Shown here: piece by piece, positions 44,751-54,157 of the stretch
Position numbering within the stretch: the stretch's first letter is position 1
Layout of the letters: each line of letters begins with the position of its first letter
Source of the DNA: JAJPXC01 sp964517875
GTDB taxonomy: Bacteria; Bacteroidota; Bacteroidia; Bacteroidales; Muribaculaceae
Direction: 5' to 3'
Assembly: GCA_964517875.1 (NCBI GenBank)
Contig: CAZFEU010000002.1
Location: forward strand, 14,829 to 78,828
Length of the DNA: 64,000 bases
The notes under the pieces: model-generated
Databases searched by the model: none
Told to the model about the DNA's origin: nothing
Seen by the model: the letters and a program-made list of their open reading frames with translations, nothing else
Made by a program: the position numbers and the translations under genes

Positions 44751-45989
44751 ATGCTACGCAGTGATTTTGAGATTATGGCGCCCGTGGGGTCGATGGAGTC
44801 GCTCCACGCTGCTATCCAGGCTGGCGCCGATGCCATATATTTTGGGGTTGAGGGGCTGAATATGCGCTCTCGTTCGTCGGTCAATTTCACCCTCGACGAC
44901 CTTAGGTCGATAGCACGCACGTGCGAAGAGGCCGGCGTGAAGTCGTACCTTACTGTCAACACGGTGCTTTACGACAGCGACATCGACTATTGTCACCGCA
45001 TCATCGATGCGGTGAGCCAATCGGGTGTATCTGCCATCATAGCCAGCGACATTGCCGCCATACAGTATGCGCGTCAGGTGGGCGTGGAGGTGCACATCTC
45101 CACACAGTGCAACGTCACCAACACCGAGGCAGTGAGATTCTACTCGCAGTGGGCCGACGTGGTAGTACTTGCGCGCGAGCTCAACCTCGAGCAGGTGGCA
45201 CATATCCACCGGGCCATCGAGCAGGAGCCGATTGTAGGGCCCAAGGGTGAGCCGGTGAGGATTGAGATGTTCTGCCACGGCGCGCTGTGCATGGCCGTGT
45301 CGGGCAAGTGCTACCTGAGCCTCCACCAGATGAACTCAAGCGCCAACCGGGGAGCATGCACACAGATATGCCGTCGCGGGTATATGGTCACCGACTGCGA
45401 AACGGGGGAGGAACTCAACGTCGACAACAAGTATATAATGTCGCCCAAGGATCTTAAGACCATCCATTTCCTCAACAAGATGATTGATGCCGGTGTGCGT
45501 GTGTTCAAGATTGAGGGGCGCGCCCGCGGCCCGGAGTATGTCTACACCGCAGTGCGGGCTTACAGCGAGGCGTTGCAAGCCATCTGCGATGGCACCTTCG
45601 ATGAGTTGATGGTGGCCCGATGGGATGCCGACTTGTCCAAGATATTCAACCGCGGATTCTGGGACGGCTACTACCTGGGGCAACGCCTGGGGGAATGGTC
45701 GGGCAAATATGGGTCATCAGCCACACGCGTCAAGGAGTATGTGGCCAAGGGAGTGCGCTATTTCCCCAATATCGGAGTGGCCGAATTTAAGATGGAGACC
45801 GGCGAGCTCCACGTGGGTGACGAAATAGTGATTACCGGGCCCACCACAGGGGTGATTATCACCACCGTCGACGAGATCCGCGTTGACCTCAAGCCTGTGG
45901 AACGTACCGTCAAGGGTGAATCGTTCTCAATTAAACTCGACCAGAAAATACGCCCCAGCGACAAGTTATATCTGTGGCGCGAAAAGTAA
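44751..45989 (+). CDS. U32-family peptidase-like protein (tRNA/rRNA hydroxylation type)
   Basis: A 412-residue protein of the U32 family. The N-terminal half is a TIM-barrel-like domain starting MAPVGSMESLHAAIQAGADAIYFG; then comes the Cys cluster CHGALCMAVSGKCYLS / GACTQICR, which suits an iron-sulfur site. Members such as TrhP and RlhA hydroxylate tRNA or rRNA and depend on prephenate metabolism; which RNA this one acts on is not visible. A -7-like box TAACTTCG ends 7 bases before the ATG, again giving a very short leader. Confidence 0.87.
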   Translation: MLRSDFEIMAPVGSMESLHAAIQAGADAIYFGVEGLNMRSRSSVNFTLDDLRSIARTCEEAGVKSYLTVNTVLYDSDIDYCHRIIDAVSQSGVSAIIASDIAAIQYARQVGVEVHISTQCNVTNTEAVRFYSQWADVVVLARELNLEQVAHIHRAIEQEPIVGPKGEPVRIEMFCHGALCMAVSGKCYLSLHQMNSSANRGACTQICRRGYMVTDCETGEELNVDNKYIMSPKDLKTIHFLNKMIDAGVRVFKIEGRARGPEYVYTAVRAYSEALQAICDGTFDELMVARWDADLSKIFNRGFWDGYYLGQRLGEWSGKYGSSATRVKEYVAKGVRYFPNIGVAEFKMETGELHVGDEIVITGPTTGVIITTVDEIRVDLKPVERTVKGESFSIKLDQKIRPSDKLYLWREK

Positions 45990-46038
45990 ACAAAAGTTAA
46001 ATTTAACGTTACGGCGGCTCCTTTTTTCACAATTATTT

Positions 46039-46074
46039 TGAGAAAAGAAAAAGCGGCAGTAAATTTGTTGCCGC
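46039..46074 (-). terminator. rho-independent terminator, minus strand
   Basis: Stem GCGGCA/TGCCGC with a 10-base loop, followed on the minus strand by a T-rich tail (TTTTTCTTTTCTC). It lies about 130 bases past the metallopeptidase gene, which it probably terminates. Confidence 0.6.
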
Positions 46075-46205
46075 AAAGGGCTGTCGGCCTACGCCGATGC
46101 CCTATGTATCGACATTTTGATTAATCACATCCCTGTATACACTTTACAACATGTTAGAGAGAGTCTTGTCGTGAGATAAGGCTCTTTCATTTTGATGTGC
46201 GCAGG

Positions 46206-47072
46206 TCAGCGGGGCGGGTATGGGCCGGCGAATGTGTTGCCACCGTTGGGGTCGCCGGTGTCGAGCCCTTTTTTGAGCCAATGCATGCGCCACTCCGAGC
46301 GTCCGTGGTTGAACGTCTCGGGAGCTTCCTTGCCATACGCCTTCTTTTGCAGATAATCGTCGCCGATCTTTGACGCTGCGTTGATGGCCTTTTCTATATC
46401 TCCCGGCTCAAGGGAGCTGAACATCTCGTTGTCAACATGCCCCCACACACCGGCATAATAATCGGCCTGGAGCTCGGTGCGCACGCTCATCTTGTTGGCC
46501 TCCGACTTCGACATCCGCGACATTGCGGCATGCGCCTGATTGAGGTCGCCCAGCAGATACTGCACATGATGCCCCACCTCATGAGCTATGACGTAGGCGT
46601 AGCAAAAGTCGCCCGACGCTCCTATCTGATCCTGCATCGTTTTGAAGAAGTCAAGATCGAGGTAAATAGTCTCGTCAGCCGAGCAGTAGAAGGGCCCTAC
46701 CTGCGCAGTACCCTGACCGCAAGCCGTCTGCACCGAACCGGTATAGATCACCATCTTCGGCGGCTCATACTCACCCCACCCCTGCTCGCGGAATATCTTG
46801 GTCCACACATCCTCAGTGCCGGCGAGCACCTTTGAGGCCAGGTCAAACAGTCGCCTCTCCTCGGGGTCGTCGGGATTGTATGTGCTGGTAGTGTTCATGG
46901 CCGATTGCTGCATAACGTTGCCCAGCACATCGCCGATATCACCCCCCGACAGCAGAGTGATGATTCCGGCTATGATTATGCCCACAATACCCCCTCCGAT
47001 GCCTAATGACTTCCCCGACATACCTCTGCGGTCGGAGATATTGTTACTTCCTCGTCGTCCGTCTAATCTCAT
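46206..47072 (-). CDS. neutral zinc metallopeptidase (YpfJ-type), membrane-anchored
   Basis: A 288-residue protein with a Gly-rich start (MRLDGRRGSNNISDRRGMSG), one N-terminal membrane helix (IGGGIVGIIIAGIITLL) and the zinc motif HEVGHH inside YVIAHEVGHHVQYLLG. This is the family of YpfJ-like neutral zinc metallopeptidases with a periplasmic-facing catalytic domain. C-terminal residues are Gly/Pro-rich. Its biological substrate is not known. Only 48 bases separate it from the ThiF-like gene. Confidence 0.85.
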   Translation of the reverse strand: MRLDGRRGSNNISDRRGMSGKSLGIGGGIVGIIIAGIITLLSGGDIGDVLGNVMQQSAMNTTSTYNPDDPEERRLFDLASKVLAGTEDVWTKIFREQGWGEYEPPKMVIYTGSVQTACGQGTAQVGPFYCSADETIYLDLDFFKTMQDQIGASGDFCYAYVIAHEVGHHVQYLLGDLNQAHAAMSRMSKSEANKMSVRTELQADYYAGVWGHVDNEMFSSLEPGDIEKAINAASKIGDDYLQKKAYGKEAPETFNHGRSEWRMHWLKKGLDTGDPNGGNTFAGPYPPR

Positions 47073-47120
47073 ATTAGTTTTAGAATACAGTTGCGTTAAA
47101 ACGTTGAAATTATAATGACT

Positions 47121-47846
47121 CTACTTCACGGCATAGGTGTCAAACGTCATTGTTATAGCGTCGAAAGTGAGAATCCTATCGGTGAGAAGCTCACCTGTGC
47201 CGGTAAGATACTTGATGGCCTCAGTGGCCTGCAACGACCCCACTACCCCCACCACCGTGTTGAGTATGCCGGTTATAACGCATGGCTCCGACACATCAGG
47301 AGCCTCGCGCCCAAAGAATGCAGCGATGTCGCTGGTGCCGGGCAGATGGGTGAACACCTCACCTCCGAACCTCGACACCCCCCCAAACACATATGGAAGT
47401 CCCATAGCCACACACGTGTCGCTGATGAGCAATCGGGTATCGAAGTTGTCGGTGCAGTCCATCACCAGATCGTAATCGGCAAAAAGACCACGAGCATTCT
47501 CGCTTGTCACAAATTGCTGATACGCGCGCACTTCCACCTCAGGATTGATACGACGCATCTGACTGCTGGCCGACTGCACTTTGGGTTGGCCTATGTCGCA
47601 CGTGCCGTGGATAATTTGCCTCTGCAGATTGGAGAGCGACACAGTATCGGCATCGACTATGCCGATATGCCCCACCCCGGCGGCAGCGAGATACATCGCC
47701 ACAGGACTACCGAGCCCTCCGGCACCCACTATCAGCACACGCCCCTCAGTGATCGCACGCTGACCGTGGAGATCAATTTCACACAGCGATATATGCCCCT
47801 TGTAACGAGTCAGGTACTCCTTGCTCGGCAACTGACGATCCATCAC
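47121..47846 (-). CDS. ThiF/MoeB/HesA-family adenylyltransferase
   Basis: A 241-residue E1-like enzyme: ATP-binding GAGGLGSPVAMYLAAAGVG, the IVDADTVSLSNLQRQI segment, and Cys in DCTDNFDTRLLISDTC. It adenylates the C-terminus of a sulfur-carrier protein; no ThiS or MoaD gene is in the window. It overlaps cysK by 4 bases, so the two probably act in one sulfur-transfer pathway: cysteine synthesis or sulfur donor, and carrier activation. The C-terminal zinc-Cys pair of classical ThiF is not apparent. Confidence 0.87.
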   Translation of the reverse strand: MMDRQLPSKEYLTRYKGHISLCEIDLHGQRAITEGRVLIVGAGGLGSPVAMYLAAAGVGHIGIVDADTVSLSNLQRQIIHGTCDIGQPKVQSASSQMRRINPEVEVRAYQQFVTSENARGLFADYDLVMDCTDNFDTRLLISDTCVAMGLPYVFGGVSRFGGEVFTHLPGTSDIAAFFGREAPDVSEPCVITGILNTVVGVVGSLQATEAIKYLTGTGELLTDRILTFDAITMTFDTYAVK

Positions 47847-48790
47847 AGCGGATATTCGTCAAACTGATACAATACCGTCGACAGATAGCGCTCGCCTGTA
47901 TCAGGGAGCAACGCCACGATGGTTTTCCCTCTGCTCTCCTCCTTCTTCGCCTCCTCAAGGGCTACATAAAGTGCCGCACCCGAAGAGATGCCTGCAAGCA
48001 GCCCCTCTTCGCGGGCCAGTAGGCGCGAGGTGCGTATAGCGTCGTCATCGGCCACGGTTACAATTCTGTCGACCACCTCAGGGTGGTAATTTGCCGGCTG
48101 GAATCCGGCGCCGATACCTTGTATCTTGTGCGGACCCGGGGCACCCCCCGAAAGCACGGCCGATGTAGCCGGTTCTACGGCTATAGCCTCTATGGCCGGA
48201 TTATGGCTCTTTAATGCCTCAGCCACACCGCTCAGTGTGCCACCGGTGCCCACGCCGGCTACAAAAATATCGACTGTGCCGTCGGTGTCGCGCCATATCT
48301 CCTCGCCAGTGGTGCTATGGTGAGCCGCAGGGTTGGCCGGATTGGCAAACTGCTGTAGAATCACCGAGCCGGGATTTTCGTCGCGCAGCTCCTCCGCTTT
48401 TTTTATCGCACCTTTCATACCCTCCGCCCCTGGAGTGAGCACCAGCGTAGCACCCAGTGCTTTCAGCAGGTTGCGGCGCTCAAGGCTCATGGTCTCGGGC
48501 ATTGTGAGAATCAGCTTATACCCCTTGACCGATGCCACCCAGGCCAGACCGATGCCGGTGTTGCCACTGGTGGGCTCGATGATAAGTGAACCGGGCTTAA
48601 GAGCCCCCGACTTCTCAGCGTCCTCAATCATGGCGTAGGCCACTCTGTCCTTGACGCTGCCTCCGGGATTGAACGACTCTATCTTCACAAGCACCCTGGC
48701 TTTCAGTTCTTCAGATTGCTCTATTCTTTTCACTTCAAGGAGCGGGGTCGACCCTATAAGCTCCGTAAGACTTTCATATATTTTGGCCAT
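47843..48790 (-). CDS. cysK: cysteine synthase A
   Basis: A 315-residue O-acetylserine sulfhydrylase that makes cysteine from O-acetylserine and sulfide. The PLP Lys lies in NPGGSVKDRVAYAMI, the TSGNTGIGLAWVASVKGY loop and the GTGGTLSGV phosphate-binding loop are present, as is the C-terminal GISSGAAL motif. Its start lies about 50 bases after a consensus promoter. It heads a run with the ThiF-like and metallopeptidase genes. Confidence 0.95.
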   Translation of the reverse strand: MAKIYESLTELIGSTPLLEVKRIEQSEELKARVLVKIESFNPGGSVKDRVAYAMIEDAEKSGALKPGSLIIEPTSGNTGIGLAWVASVKGYKLILTMPETMSLERRNLLKALGATLVLTPGAEGMKGAIKKAEELRDENPGSVILQQFANPANPAAHHSTTGEEIWRDTDGTVDIFVAGVGTGGTLSGVAEALKSHNPAIEAIAVEPATSAVLSGGAPGPHKIQGIGAGFQPANYHPEVVDRIVTVADDDAIRTSRLLAREEGLLAGISSGAALYVALEEAKKEESRGKTIVALLPDTGERYLSTVLYQFDEYPL

Positions 48791-48840
48791 TTCTTGAATT
48801 TTATGGTTAACTAATTCACAATTTTCCCACTATTTGGGAG

Positions 48841-48872
48841 CAAATTTATCCATTATGTTATTAACCAACAAA
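48841..48872 (-). promoter_or_regulatory. sigma-ABfr promoter of the cysK operon
   Basis: Minus strand: TTTG, 20 bases, TAAATTTG, exact on both boxes. The leader before the cysK ATG is about 45 bases. Confidence 0.65.
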
Positions 48873-48905
48873 AATCGCTGAAAGTTTTTACCGGTCTTAT
48901 CACAA

Positions 48906-50510
48906 TCAGGTGGACTGGGCCGAGAGTGAGCGCACCATCCGCTTCAATCCGTGATGTATGGTGCGCCACTTGGGGAAGATGGCGCGAGGGCGCAGCGGGG
49001 CATAGCTCACAAGAATAACAACCACCGACACTATGGCAATCCACAGCAGCCAACCGTAGATTTCTTTCATCGACTCGACAAGCGCCTGCTCCCCTATCAT
49101 GCCGTAGAGGTGGCTTGGAGGCATCCCCACGGCATCGGGATTGAAGTCGGTAGCGTTGGCCGAGAGTAGCGCCACATTCCTGGCCACTGTGCGCCTGAGC
49201 CACTCCCCCACGATGGCCGGCCCGAGCGTAGCACCCATCACCGCCCCGGCAAAACCGTTGAGTGTCAACGCCTGAGGGAACACGAAGAAATGCAGGCCAC
49301 CCTGTTGTACCGACGTAAGGAACACAATGGAAATTATCACCGATGAGAAGCCGCGGATACATAGTGGCAAAAAGAGCATCTCCTTCTCCACGCCATAATC
49401 TATGAGAAAATAGAAGTAAGCAAGGTATACTCCCGCCAGCGCAAAGCCTATGGCTGTCATAGTCTTATAGCGCCATCCCCGGCGGGCGAACGTAAGATAA
49501 GTGAACGCCGCCCCCGCCACTATCCCCACAAGCACATACCAGTTGAGGTCGATCAGGTTGGTTTGGTCAAAGCCCAGTATCTCGGCAGCGTAGCTGTGCT
49601 CAAACACGTGCTCGGTGGCCAATAACGTGAAAAACACAAGATATACTATCGTAGCACGAATTACCGCACGGTTTTTGAGCGCCATGAAGGATATGTAAGG
49701 ATGATGCAGGAACGTGGCACGCCATAAATTGATGGCCACACACACCATACCAAGCACCGTGGCAAACACTATCTCCTCGGCCTCCCACCAATCGTAGTAA
49801 TTGCCGTAAACACACACAAATGTGAAGCACAGCATAAATATTGCCCACAGCCCCGACCCTATCCAGTCGATGCCGAGCAGCGGTATGTACATCGGCCCGC
49901 GCTGAGCCTTGACCAGCAGCAGCACAAGCACCATCATCAGTGCCAGCAACCCCATCACAATCCAGTGCATATACTCCCACTGAAGATAGAAGGCAGTATA
50001 GATGCTGGCAATACCACTGAGCTGAATCACACCGTCGACCAGTAGATATACATAGCAGAAGAACACCGCCATGTCGCGCACCGGAGTAATCCACAGCTGT
50101 ATGGTAGAGTTGCACACCAGTGTGGCCCACATCCTGAACCAGCCGGCCACAAAACAAGCCACAACAAGCAATGGCACACTCTCGGTGGTGGCACACACCA
50201 TCGTACACCCCATCAGCACGGCCCCACACAGCAGCAGCGCATTGCGGTCGGTGAACCGAAACTTTAGCCTGAACATCACGCAGAAATTGATTGACATACC
50301 CACCAGCGATGCATAGCCCGCCATAAGTATATCCTCCTGCATCAAGGCCTTGGTGCCCACCATAAAGGAAGCCGCGGAGAGGTATAATCCCCCCGAAAAC
50401 TGTATGATAAGCACAAATAGTATATAGATCCACGGCTTCAACCGCCGAGGCACAATATCAGACATAAAGGGGATGTCAAATGGCCCCTTTGGAAGATGAT
50501 AGTCGCTCAT
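48906..50510 (-). CDS. MFS efflux pump, EmrB/DHA2-like
   Basis: A 534-residue inner-membrane protein with about 14 hydrophobic segments, the number typical of DHA2 drug exporters. The N-terminus (KPWIYILFVLIIQFSGGLYL) is a membrane helix. It lies 1 base after the HlyD-like gene and forms, with that adaptor and the TolC-like channel, a three-component pump spanning both membranes. Substrates are probably drugs or toxic metabolites, but specificity is not visible. Confidence 0.82.
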   Translation of the reverse strand: MSDYHLPKGPFDIPFMSDIVPRRLKPWIYILFVLIIQFSGGLYLSAASFMVGTKALMQEDILMAGYASLVGMSINFCVMFRLKFRFTDRNALLLCGAVLMGCTMVCATTESVPLLVVACFVAGWFRMWATLVCNSTIQLWITPVRDMAVFFCYVYLLVDGVIQLSGIASIYTAFYLQWEYMHWIVMGLLALMMVLVLLLVKAQRGPMYIPLLGIDWIGSGLWAIFMLCFTFVCVYGNYYDWWEAEEIVFATVLGMVCVAINLWRATFLHHPYISFMALKNRAVIRATIVYLVFFTLLATEHVFEHSYAAEILGFDQTNLIDLNWYVLVGIVAGAAFTYLTFARRGWRYKTMTAIGFALAGVYLAYFYFLIDYGVEKEMLFLPLCIRGFSSVIISIVFLTSVQQGGLHFFVFPQALTLNGFAGAVMGATLGPAIVGEWLRRTVARNVALLSANATDFNPDAVGMPPSHLYGMIGEQALVESMKEIYGWLLWIAIVSVVVILVSYAPLRPRAIFPKWRTIHHGLKRMVRSLSAQST

Positions 50511-50511
50511 G

Positions 50512-51537
50512 TCAGTACCTCACCTCACATTCCACATTCATCCCGGCAAATAGCAGATGATTGTCGGTGGTATCAGTCAGCTCGATCCTTACCGGCACAC
50601 GCTGTCGCACCTTCACAAAGTTGCCTGTCGAATTGTCCTGAGGCAGCAACGAAAGCGACGAGCCGGTAGCGGCCGATATAGCAGTCACACGCCCCTGAAA
50701 CGCCTTATTGGGTATAGCGTCTACCTTTATGTCAACCTCACTTCCCACGTGTATATACTCCAGCTGAGTCTCCTTATAGTTGGCTGTAATCCACACTTGC
50801 TGAGAGTCGACTAAATCAAGCAGCGTCTGGCCGGGCTGTACAAGCTGTCCCACCTGTATCTCCTTGCGCGAGCAATAGCCATCACAGGGAGCCGTAATTA
50901 CTGTGTAGGATAGGTTGAGCTCGGCGGTTTCGAGAGCCGTCTGTGCCAGCGCAAGTTGAGCATCGCTCTGGGCTATGTGCTGCTTTGTTTCAGCCACTAC
51001 GGTCGACGCCGCTGTCGACTGGCTTTTCAGCATCTCATAATGCGCCTTTTTTGCCTTATAATCAGTCTCGACCCGCTCGTATTGTTGATGCGTCACTGCA
51101 TCACTTTCGAGCAGCCGGCTATAGCGTTCAAGGTCTACAGCCGCATTGTCCATCAATACTTTAGCCTCAGCTATGGAAACCTGGCTGACGTTTGCGTTAG
51201 CCGAGGCCACCCCCACGCTATGGTCGATGACAGTTTTTCCGGCAAGCGCGCTCGCCAGCCCTGCACGCGCCTGAGCTACCTGCAGCCGCAGATCGGCATC
51301 ATCTATTATCACGAGGGTGTCTCCCATCTTCACGGGTTCATACTCGTTAAAGCGTATCTCCTTGATATAACCCTGGACACGAGAATTTACTGGCACTATC
51401 TGACGGTAAACCTGGGCATTGTCGGTGTACTCCACATCGCCCAAGCGGACAAATTTCGATGCCACCCACAAGCCGGCGGCTACAATTACAATAAGAATTA
51501 TGATGTATGAGATGATTTTTTTAGTACGGTGTTTCAT
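50512..51537 (-). CDS. HlyD-family periplasmic adaptor, EmrA-like
   Basis: A 341-residue membrane-fusion protein: a single N-terminal anchor (IISYIIILIVIVAAGLWVA), a lipoyl-like strand VNSRVQGYIKEIRF, a coiled-coil hairpin over residues 80-200, and a second half-lipoyl region with TAPCDGYCSRKEIQVGQLV, then KVDAIPNKAFQGRV. It links the MFS pump to the TolC channel. It overlaps the TolC-like gene by 4 bases. Confidence 0.88.
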   Translation of the reverse strand: MKHRTKKIISYIIILIVIVAAGLWVASKFVRLGDVEYTDNAQVYRQIVPVNSRVQGYIKEIRFNEYEPVKMGDTLVIIDDADLRLQVAQARAGLASALAGKTVIDHSVGVASANANVSQVSIAEAKVLMDNAAVDLERYSRLLESDAVTHQQYERVETDYKAKKAHYEMLKSQSTAASTVVAETKQHIAQSDAQLALAQTALETAELNLSYTVITAPCDGYCSRKEIQVGQLVQPGQTLLDLVDSQQVWITANYKETQLEYIHVGSEVDIKVDAIPNKAFQGRVTAISAATGSSLSLLPQDNSTGNFVKVRQRVPVRIELTDTTDNHLLFAGMNVECEVRY

Positions 51538-52853
51538 ATCGTTCCTGATGTGAAAAGTAGTTTGTAATAATAGTAAATTATATTTATACGGGCGTTAACG
51601 AGCTGCTGCTCAGCATCGAGCTTAGAATTGGCGGCATCGAGCATGTCGGTGATTAAGGCCATGTCCTCGTTGTAGCGCGCCAAAACCACATTATAGTTGC
51701 GGTCGGCCAGCTCCACGCTCTTTTGCTGCGTTTTAAGTTCCTCGTACGATTCAAGATAGTGTACGTAATCGGCTCTTACCGCCATCCGCGTGTTTTCACG
51801 GGCCACGGCAAGATTGTCGGTTGCGGTTACGATGGCGGCACGACTCTTTGCCCGGCTCTTATTGTTTTTATAGAGCGACGATAGATTGTAGGAAACACCC
51901 ACGCCCACAAACCAATAGCTCAGATTGCGATTGATCGGAGGCACTTCCACCAGTATCGGGCCATCGGTCGACCATCCGGCTTGTAGGCCCACCGTCGGGC
52001 GGCTGTCGGCCTTTACGAGGTCGTCGGCCTTACGGGTGATATCGACCTGCGCCTGAGCCAAATGCAATGTGGGTGAGTTATGCGAAGCTGCACTCAGCCA
52101 TTCCCCTTCGTCGCGCAACGGCAACGCTTTGGTCAGTATCGCCTCATCAGGGCATATCACCATCCCGGCGGGGAGCCCGGCCATCGTTACCAGATTGTGG
52201 TTTAAGATATTAAGGGTATTGTTGATTTTCACCAGCTCAAGCTGAAGATTCGACACCAGCAGTTCATAGCGGGTGATGTCGTTGTGCAAAGCCACCCCCT
52301 GCTCATAGCGTGCCCTCATCTGGCTGAGTAATTGATGCGCCTGGTCCAAATTGCTCTCCACCACTTTCTTCAAGTTGGTGTACTTATATATGTCAAGATA
52401 AAATCCTGCGAGACCAAATCGTATATTGTCGCGCTGAAGCTCCGTGGCGTATCTCGATGCCGTAAGCTTAAGCTCGGCCATCTCTATGCCTGCGGTTATA
52501 CCCCCTCCGGCATACACGGGTTGAGTGACTCCGAGCGTGAGTGTGTTGCCGAAATGAGGAATCGGCGCACGCTGATAGTCTGAAAAATTGCGTTTGGTTG
52601 TAAAACCATCCCCTATGTAGCTCAGCGAGAGTGAGGCGTTGATGTCGGGGAGCCGGCGTGAGCGTGCCACCTCCACTTCACGCCGAGCCTCATCCTGCGC
52701 TGAATATGCAGGGCGAAGCTGCGTGCTCTGCTGCTCGGCCACAGCGAAAATCTCCTCCAAGGTCATCACCGTAGGAGCCTCTTGCGCAGCACACACGCCA
52801 CAGCTCAGCAAGGCCGATGCAACCAGCCCTGTGAGCAATCCATGATTGTTCAT
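51534..52853 (-). CDS. TolC-family outer-membrane efflux channel
   Basis: A 439-residue outer-membrane protein: signal peptide (GLLTGLVASALLSCGVCA), two homologous halves of long alpha-helical coiled coil, and the SLSLSYIGDGF strand at the first barrel. TolC proteins trimerise and form the exit duct of tripartite pumps. First gene of the efflux operon with a promoter about 250 bases upstream. The leader contains no gene I can support. Confidence 0.85.
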   Translation of the reverse strand: MNNHGLLTGLVASALLSCGVCAAQEAPTVMTLEEIFAVAEQQSTQLRPAYSAQDEARREVEVARSRRLPDINASLSLSYIGDGFTTKRNFSDYQRAPIPHFGNTLTLGVTQPVYAGGGITAGIEMAELKLTASRYATELQRDNIRFGLAGFYLDIYKYTNLKKVVESNLDQAHQLLSQMRARYEQGVALHNDITRYELLVSNLQLELVKINNTLNILNHNLVTMAGLPAGMVICPDEAILTKALPLRDEGEWLSAASHNSPTLHLAQAQVDITRKADDLVKADSRPTVGLQAGWSTDGPILVEVPPINRNLSYWFVGVGVSYNLSSLYKNNKSRAKSRAAIVTATDNLAVARENTRMAVRADYVHYLESYEELKTQQKSVELADRNYNVVLARYNEDMALITDMLDAANSKLDAEQQLVNARINIIYYYYKLLFTSGTI

Positions 52854-53244
52854 ATCAATTGGTTAAGATGTAAAATGATGAATGAATCGGATATGGGATG
52901 CCGGCTTTAGCATCGCATCATTACTGCGCTGATTTCCTTACGGCTATCCCCAACAATGGCTCAACGGCCACACTTAAGCTAATTGCTCGCCGTACTTTTC
53001 CAATTCTCCTTAAAAGCGAAATTTTGAACGTGCGTTACCAAGTTGCCGCACTCACAGTTGTCATTTTTCATTAGCTTCGGCATCCTTAAGAACGCCGCCC
53101 CAAAGTTACAACTTTTTTCCTCCCCCACCAAAACCCGTCTCCCCTCCCATTTCCGAACCGCCTCAAAAAAATGTATAGTTCCTATGCATATAGCCCCCAG
53201 GGCAAACAAAAGTAGAGATTGATTCCGAACTTTCTGCCTCTACT
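52854..53244. other. leader and promoter region of the efflux operon
   Basis: About 390 bases. It holds the TolC-operon promoter (53101-53132) and a leader of about 240 bases. A short GATGC/GCATC hairpin lies near 52900. A 76-residue minus-strand frame spans the promoter itself and is therefore unlikely to be a gene. No other feature seen. Confidence 0.55.
53101..53132 (-). promoter_or_regulatory. sigma-ABfr promoter of the efflux operon
   Basis: Minus strand: TTTG, 20 bases, TAACTTTG, exact on both boxes. The long leader (about 240 bases) leaves room for regulation of this drug-efflux operon, for example by a local repressor, but no operator could be recognised. Confidence 0.65.
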
Positions 53245-53514
53245 GTGACTTATTGGCGCAAATTAGGTGGTCAGAAAAGTGGTCAGAAAAGTGGTCAGAA
53301 AAGTGGTCAGAAAAGAGAAGAATACCAAATGTCTACAAGAGAAAGATTACTTAAAATAATAACAGCGAACCCTAAGGCCACAAGAGCGATGCTTGTTGAA
53401 GAATTACAGATTGCTCCCTCTGCAATCCAAAGGCACATAAACACACTAAAGGCAGAGGGAAAGATAAAACGTATCGGAGCTGCTAAAGGCGGATCTTGGA
53501 AAATAAATGATTAG
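53245..53514 (+). pseudogene. winged-helix C-terminal fragment of an AlbA_2/Fic-type protein
   Basis: An 89-residue frame that starts from a GTG, contains a four-fold GQKS repeat (residues 9-23) and then a winged-helix domain: RERLLKIITANPKATRAMLVEELQIAPSAIQRHI. This composition, a QK-repeat linker followed by a wHTH, is common at the C-terminus of AlbA_2/Fic-type regulators and RecG-like ATP-binding proteins in Bacteroidetes. The frame is open for only 17 codons upstream before a stop, so the N-terminal domain is missing: a remnant rather than a complete gene, though a short DNA-binding protein cannot be excluded. Confidence 0.5.
53269..53316 (+). repeat. 12-bp tandem repeat (x4)
   Basis: Four copies of GGTCAGAAAAGT (the last ends GA) encode the QKSG repeat of the fragment. 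Such short in-frame repeats expand and contract easily by slippage. Confidence 0.85.
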
Positions 53515-54157
53515 TTAAGGATCTCCCGATATTGAGGGCGAAATAGAATCCCCGGTAGGGTATTTATCGCAGTCGAAGTTGTGGGTGTCGACCGCGAAGT
53601 AGACTCGACCGAACGGGAGAAAACGCGTCGGTGTCGGCACGAGCATCGAGAGTGGCGAAGGCATTATCATAACCGAGGGCATCGAGGTATTGAAACTTGT
53701 TACAACAAGAGCCTAAAAACGAATCAATCAAGAGTCAAAAATCTGAAAAAGACGCTTACTATATCAAGTGACAAAATCAAAAAATTGTAATACGTTGGTA
53801 TATAGTTAATTTATTTGCAGATATTGTCAGTTATTATCCATACACAAATTAAAGCGTGGACTTCTGCGTTGCTCGTTTGAAATATTTGTCATTTTGCTGA
53901 TAATTGAGGAGCAATATCGCATAATCAATGACCGTTCCATTTTCATCGTCAAATCTCATTATTAATCGGATATGCGACCATCTTAAAAGGCTACAAAGTG
54001 TGTAACTTTTTTCATTATTCCCCCGGAGTGGCTGTGGCTGGGTGTATCGACATCATCTATACATTTGGTGTGTTGATATTGGGTGCAGCAAGGGTGTGTC
54101 AAAATGCCTGTGTTGCGGCATTTTTGACACACCCTTGGTTATCTCAGTACGCCTTGT
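53515..54157. other. gene-poor region with hairpin
   Basis: About 640 bases without a convincing gene. A frame at about 53602-53718 encodes a protein-like tail (GVGTSIESGEGIIITEG, then EVLKLVTTRA) that may be the decayed end of another gene. A strong palindrome lies at its right end. This patch next to a truncated gene suggests a site of past insertion and deletion. Confidence 0.45.
54092..54134 (-). terminator. hairpin downstream of the phosphodiester glycosidase gene
   Basis: Arms GGGTGTGTCAAAATGCC and GGCATTTTTGACACACCC (near-perfect 17-bp stem) 23 bases past the stop codon of the gene on the minus strand. No clean T-run follows; terminator or 3' stabiliser. Confidence 0.55.

Noticed and set aside
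52979..53209. A 76-residue minus-strand frame upstream of the TolC-like gene
   Set aside because: It contains the exact promoter of the efflux operon and has no family resemblance.
53581..53790. A 69-residue plus-strand frame in the gene-poor patch
   Set aside because: Basic, low-complexity product; a different frame in the same stretch looks more protein-like.
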